Positions 60,638-64,000 of a stretch of DNA of 64,000 nucleotides are shown in pieces. This stretch comes from CAVSSX01 sp963730735 (GTDB taxonomy: Bacteria; Actinomycetota; Acidimicrobiia; Acidimicrobiales; RAAP-2). The DNA lies in the NCBI GenBank assembly GCA_963730735.1, contig CAVSSX010000007.1, forward strand, positions 372,001 to 436,000, in the 5' to 3' direction. Within the stretch, counting starts at the first letter, position 1. Every line of letters begins with the position of its first letter. Under the pieces are notes generated by a model. It made no database searches and was not told the origin of the DNA. It saw only the letters and a program-made list of their open reading frames with translations. The position numbers and the translations under genes were made by a program.

Positions 60638-62416
60638 ATGCAGATCGCTAATCGGATGCGCTTTTTGCGCGGACGCTGGCTGGGCATCGCCGCCGGCATC
60701 ACGGTGCTGTGCTGTGCGGCCGTGGTCCTGACCAATGTCTTCGCCACCCCGGGGCCGACGACGTCCTCGTCGGTCTCCGGGACCAAGGCCCAGACCGAGG
60801 TGGAAGGCGGCGGCGCCGTCGGCCAGTCGGTGGCGGACACGACGGCCGGCGGGGCCCCGGAGATCACCACCTCGGCCGAGTCCATCGCCATCCTCCCCTT
60901 CGGAAAGTCGGCCTACGACATCGTCACCGCCGACGGCGGGGTCTTCTCCTTCGGCGGCGCACCCTTCTACGGTTCGGCCAGCACGCTGCATCTGGCCGAG
61001 CCCATCGTGGCGGCCGCCGAGACCCCCGACGGCGGTGGCTACTGGCTGGTGGGCGCCGACGGCGGGATCTTCTCCTACGGCGACGCCAAGTTCTACGGCT
61101 CGCTGGGTGGTCACCCGCTCACCGCGCCGGTGACCGGGATCGCCGCTGCCCCCGGTGGCCAGGGTTACTGGCTGGTGGCTCGGGACGGCGGGGTGTTCGC
61201 CTTCGGCAGCGCCGGCTACTTCGGGTCGATGGGAGGCAAGAGCCTGGATGCCCCGGTGGTCGCCATGGCCGCCACCCCGAGTGGCAACGGCTACTGGATG
61301 GTCGGCACCGACGGCGGCGTGTTCGCCTTCGGTGGGGCGTCGTACCAGGGCTCCATGGGTGGCCAGCACCTCAACTCGCCGGTCATCAACATCACCTCCA
61401 GCCACAGCGGCAACGGCTACATGATGGTCGGCTACGACGGCGGGACCTTCGCCTTCGGCGACGCGGCCTTCTACGGTTCGATGGCCCTCAGCAAGCTCAG
61501 TGCCCCGGTGCTCGACACCGCGGTCACCAGCGACGGTGGCGGCTACTGGATGATGGGGGCCGACGGCGCCATCTACTCGTTCGGTGACGCCGTCTTCGCC
61601 GGCCGGACGCTCTCGCCCTTCCTGCCGCCGCTGGCCCCCGCCGTCGTCTACCCGTCGAAGGTGGCCGCCACCCCGACCCCGGTGTCGACCGGGAGCTCAG
61701 CGTCGAGCGCGGCCAACGGCCCGGTCGGTGGTCCCGGTGGCACCTGGCACTTGACCTTCGACTCCGAGTTCACCGGGTCGACGATCAACTCCGCCCAGTG
61801 GAACCAGTGCCTGGCCTGGGGCTGCACCAACGCCGGCCCGGCCGGGAGCCCCGAACTCGAGACCTACGTGCCGGCCAACTGCCAGATGGGCTCGGGCTAC
61901 CTGTCAATGGTGGCGGCCGTCGGCGGCGGCGGCGCCCGTCCCTACTCGTCCTGCGCCCTGAACACGCTCGGGAAGTACAACTTCACCTACGGCTACGCCG
62001 AGTCCCGGGAATGGCTCCCGGCGGGATCGGGGTTCTGGCCGGCCTTCTGGCTGCTCGATGCCGGCGGGTCGATCGACGAGATCGACGCCATGGAGGCCGA
62101 CGGGGCTACGCCGTCCCAGGCCATCCTGACCTATCACTACGGCTCGGGTCAGGCCAGTGGCTCCACGATCAACGGCCCCAACTACACCGCCGGCTGGCAC
62201 ACCTTCGCCGTCGACTGGGAGCCCGGTTCGATCACGTGGTACGTCGACGGAGTGGCCGAGAAGACGTTCACCGGTAGCGAGGTCGACGCCAACCCGATGT
62301 ACCTGATCTTGAATCTGGCCGTGTCGGGGCAGAGCAGCTGGCACAGCACCGTGACGCCGCAGACCCCCTTCCCGTCGGACCAGAAGGTGGCCTACGTGAG
62401 GGTCTGGCAGCGCTAG
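60638..62416 (+). CDS. Secreted GH16 beta-glucanase with six propeller-like repeats
   Basis: 592 residues from ATG 60638 with GGGAGAG upstream. A signal or membrane anchor (WLGIAAGITVLCCAAVVLTNVFA) is followed by six repeats of about 42 residues (roughly 80-335), each like GYWLVGADGGIFSYGDAKFYGS. After a Pro/Ser linker the GH16 domain has TWHLTFDSEFTGSTI, WPAFWLLDAGGSIDEIDAME (catalytic E-I-D-A-M-E), WHTFAVDWEPGSITWYVDG and VAYVRVWQR. It should cut beta-1,3(4)-glucans or related polymers outside the cell. The repeats are common in Acidimicrobiia exported proteins and may bind cell surface or substrate. Confidence 0.88.
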   Translation: MQIANRMRFLRGRWLGIAAGITVLCCAAVVLTNVFATPGPTTSSSVSGTKAQTEVEGGGAVGQSVADTTAGGAPEITTSAESIAILPFGKSAYDIVTADGGVFSFGGAPFYGSASTLHLAEPIVAAAETPDGGGYWLVGADGGIFSYGDAKFYGSLGGHPLTAPVTGIAAAPGGQGYWLVARDGGVFAFGSAGYFGSMGGKSLDAPVVAMAATPSGNGYWMVGTDGGVFAFGGASYQGSMGGQHLNSPVINITSSHSGNGYMMVGYDGGTFAFGDAAFYGSMALSKLSAPVLDTAVTSDGGGYWMMGADGAIYSFGDAVFAGRTLSPFLPPLAPAVVYPSKVAATPTPVSTGSSASSAANGPVGGPGGTWHLTFDSEFTGSTINSAQWNQCLAWGCTNAGPAGSPELETYVPANCQMGSGYLSMVAAVGGGGARPYSSCALNTLGKYNFTYGYAESREWLPAGSGFWPAFWLLDAGGSIDEIDAMEADGATPSQAILTYHYGSGQASGSTINGPNYTAGWHTFAVDWEPGSITWYVDGVAEKTFTGSEVDANPMYLILNLAVSGQSSWHSTVTPQTPFPSDQKVAYVRVWQR

Positions 62417-62691
62417 CCCCGTCGGCCGGGGCCCTCCCGGCCCACCGACGGCGAGCGACGTCGTCCTGGTCGGGCGGCGCCGGTCGGGTGCGGTCCTGAC
62501 CGGACCGTGGCCCGGCGGACCGTAGGAGCCAGCCGCCGGTGCAGGCGAACCAGCCGCAGACCGATGTCGGCGGGGCCGACGGCCGGGTCCGGTTCGGCAC
62601 GCCCAACCGGCGGTCCCTATGCTCTCCGAGGCAGCTCGAACGGGGTGCCCTGGCGGGCCGACGGCTCGGCCGAGCGACGGGAGGGAACCAG

Positions 62692-63261
62692 ATGAGCCAG
62701 ACCGGTCACGACAGCCTGAGTCCGAGTGACCTCGGGATCCTGCGGACCTCGTGGAAGGTCACGTTGTTCGTGGGCTTCGTCACCCTGGTCCTCGGGATCG
62801 TGATCACCCTGCACCCCAGCACGTCGATCAACGTGATCGCCGTGCTCCTCGGGATCCTCCTGCTCGTCGGCGGCATCTTCCACCTCATCCGGGCGCTCGA
62901 CCACAACTCGCCGAGCCGGGGTTGGTCGGCCATCGTCGGCCTGGCCTTCGTCGTGCTCGGCGTGATCCTGATCCGCCACCTCCACGTGACCCGGGCCCTG
63001 ATCGCCCTGTTCATCGGCATCGTCTGGATCATCCAGGGGCTGGCCGAGCTGCTGTCGGCGGCCGATCCCGACCGCCCGGCCCGCCTCTGGTCGGCCATCT
63101 TCGGCGTGATCAGCCTGGCCGCCGGCATCGTGGTCATCTGCATCCCGACCGGCTCGCTGAACGCCCTGGCCACGCTGCTCGGTATCTGGTTCATCATCAT
63201 CGGCCTGCTGCAGATCATCGGGTCGTTCTTCCTCCGCCACGTGGTGCATACCGCCGGCTAG
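62692..63261 (+). CDS. HdeD family (DUF308) membrane protein
   Basis: 189 residues from ATG 62692 after GGGAGGG. Six membrane helices arranged as repeated pairs: VTLFVGFVTLVLGIVITLHP, VIAVLLGILLLVGGIFHLI, and so on to IWFIIIGLLQIIGSFFLR. HdeD proteins are linked to acid or stress tolerance; the mechanism is unknown. Confidence 0.85.
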   Translation: MSQTGHDSLSPSDLGILRTSWKVTLFVGFVTLVLGIVITLHPSTSINVIAVLLGILLLVGGIFHLIRALDHNSPSRGWSAIVGLAFVVLGVILIRHLHVTRALIALFIGIVWIIQGLAELLSAADPDRPARLWSAIFGVISLAAGIVVICIPTGSLNALATLLGIWFIIIGLLQIIGSFFLRHVVHTAG

Positions 63262-63295
63262 CCGCGGCGGCCGGGAGCCGGGCACGCGGCCGCAC

Positions 63296-63301
63296 TAGGG
63301 T
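63296..63301 (+). promoter_or_regulatory. -10 element of the dienelactone hydrolase gene (TAGGGT)
   Basis: TAGGGT ends eight bases before ATG 63310. Confidence 0.45.
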
Positions 63302-63309
63302 CCGGGGAC

Positions 63310-64000
63310 ATGGCGCTCGAGGTCCTGGCCGACTTCGATCGACGCCGGTTCACCAGCGGCGGCGAGTCCCGCGACGTCTACCGCAAGGGGACCGGGCCGG
63401 CCGTGGTGGTCATCGAAGAGCTTCCGGGGATCACCCCCGGGGTGGCCGACTTCGCTCGCCGGGTCGCCGACCTCGGGTGCACGGTGGCCATCCCCCAGTT
63501 GTTCGGGGACCCCGGTCGGGCCGCCAGCCCGACCTACGTGCTGTCGTCGTTCGCCCGGGCCTGCGTGTCACGGGAGTTCCACGTGCTGGCCACCGGGGCG
63601 GCCTCGCCGATCATGGAATGGCTGAAGGCCCTGGCCCGATCGCTGCACGAGGAGTGCGGGGGGCCCGGGGTGGGGGTGGTCGGCATGTGCTTCACCGGTG
63701 GGTTCGCCCTGGCCATGATGGCCGACGCCCCGGTGCTCGCCCCGGTGCTCGCCCAGCCGTCGCTGCCCCTCCCGCTCGGGGCCCGGCGCAGCCAGGACCT
63801 CGGACTGTCGACGGCGGACCTCGACCGGGTCCGGGCCCGCTGTGCCGTCGAGGACCTGACGGTGCTCGGGCTGCGCTTCACCGGCGACCGGGCGGTGCCG
63901 CCGGCCCGCTTCGAACGCCTGCGCCAGGAGCTCGGTGACCGGTTCGTGGCGGTGGAGATCGACTCGTCGCCCGGGAACCCGTTCGGCCATCCGACGGCGG
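63310..64000 (+). CDS. Dienelactone hydrolase family protein, cut by the window edge
   Basis: The first 230 residues are present. The family signs are VVVIEELPGITPGVADFARRVADLG (active-site Glu) and GVVGMCFTGGFALAMM with a nucleophilic Cys in the elbow as in dienelactone hydrolase. The catalytic His should lie beyond the window; FGHPTA near the end may be the start of that region. It acts on small ester or lactone substrates in the cytosol. Confidence 0.85.
   Translation, partial: MALEVLADFDRRRFTSGGESRDVYRKGTGPAVVVIEELPGITPGVADFARRVADLGCTVAIPQLFGDPGRAASPTYVLSSFARACVSREFHVLATGAASPIMEWLKALARSLHEECGGPGVGVVGMCFTGGFALAMMADAPVLAPVLAQPSLPLPLGARRSQDLGLSTADLDRVRARCAVEDLTVLGLRFTGDRAVPPARFERLRQELGDRFVAVEIDSSPGNPFGHPTA

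Overview
The window is high-GC bacterial DNA with dense short intergenic gaps. It looks like an actinobacterium outside the classical mycobacteria and streptomycetes, most likely of the Acidimicrobiia type. This rests on several things: FhaA/FhaB/PstP/PbpA/PknB with CrgA and TrpG; a WhiB regulator beside a paired ArsA-like ATPase operon; Ino1-PadR-DUF5318; the ring of 42-residue GYW..DGG..FGDA repeats; split-barrel PPOX proteins; and secreted proteins with long poly-Thr linkers. The class-level placement is an inference.

Layout. 0.7-4 kb: a frameshifted methyltransferase, a beta-propeller lipoprotein and a frameshifted TetR. 4.4-12.2 kb: tRNA-Leu, then the Ser/Thr-phosphorylation and division cluster fhaA-fhaB-pstP-pbpA-pknB, convergent trpG, and crgA; rodA/ftsW is absent from its usual place. 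12.2-31 kb: mixed metabolism, regulation and export (thiolase, thioesterase, SDR, pirin, hydrolase, hemerythrin, TDT channel, a methyltransferase-kinase fusion under a MarR, MarR-MFS, a two-lobed secreted aspartic protease, aldo/keto reductase, MarR facing a secreted DUF3089 hydrolase, SGNH lipoprotein, sugar porter, GNAT), with tRNA-Ile and tRNA-Ala. 31-41 kb: secreted SGNH and glycosidase genes, a rhomboid-like protein, an ECF sigma/anti-sigma pair, an orphan ParA, an epoxide-hydrolase-fold protein, a ferritin-like protein and tRNA-Pro. 41-47 kb: a minus-strand operon of two ArsA-like ATPases, a receiver protein and a CorC-like CBS protein, divergent from whiB, then a DUF929-VKOR disulfide-formation pair. 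47-53 kb: split-Nudix plus metallo-beta-lactamase, Mrp divergent from an A-type Fe-S carrier, a compact xanthine-dehydrogenase-like fusion, RidA. 52.8-59 kb: ino1-padR, DUF5318, rpsF-ssb-rpsR-rplI, a decayed partial copy of rplI, and dnaB. 59-64 kb: PPOX, STAS, a GH16 glucanase with six repeats, HdeD-like protein and a truncated dienelactone hydrolase.

Two of these blocks (fhaA to crgA, and ino1 to dnaB) lie near oriC in mycobacteria, so the window is probably replication-origin proximal, although oriC, dnaA and dnaN are not in it.

Two window-wide properties matter for reading the annotation. First, about 19 single-base frame breaks fall inside otherwise recognisable genes, mostly at 0.7-7.2 kb and 31-47 kb. 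They hit housekeeping genes, so sequence or assembly indels are the likelier cause. Second, many genes carry a TANNNT hexamer 6-9 bases before the start codon and no Shine-Dalgarno, which indicates frequent leaderless transcription; I used this to choose several starts.
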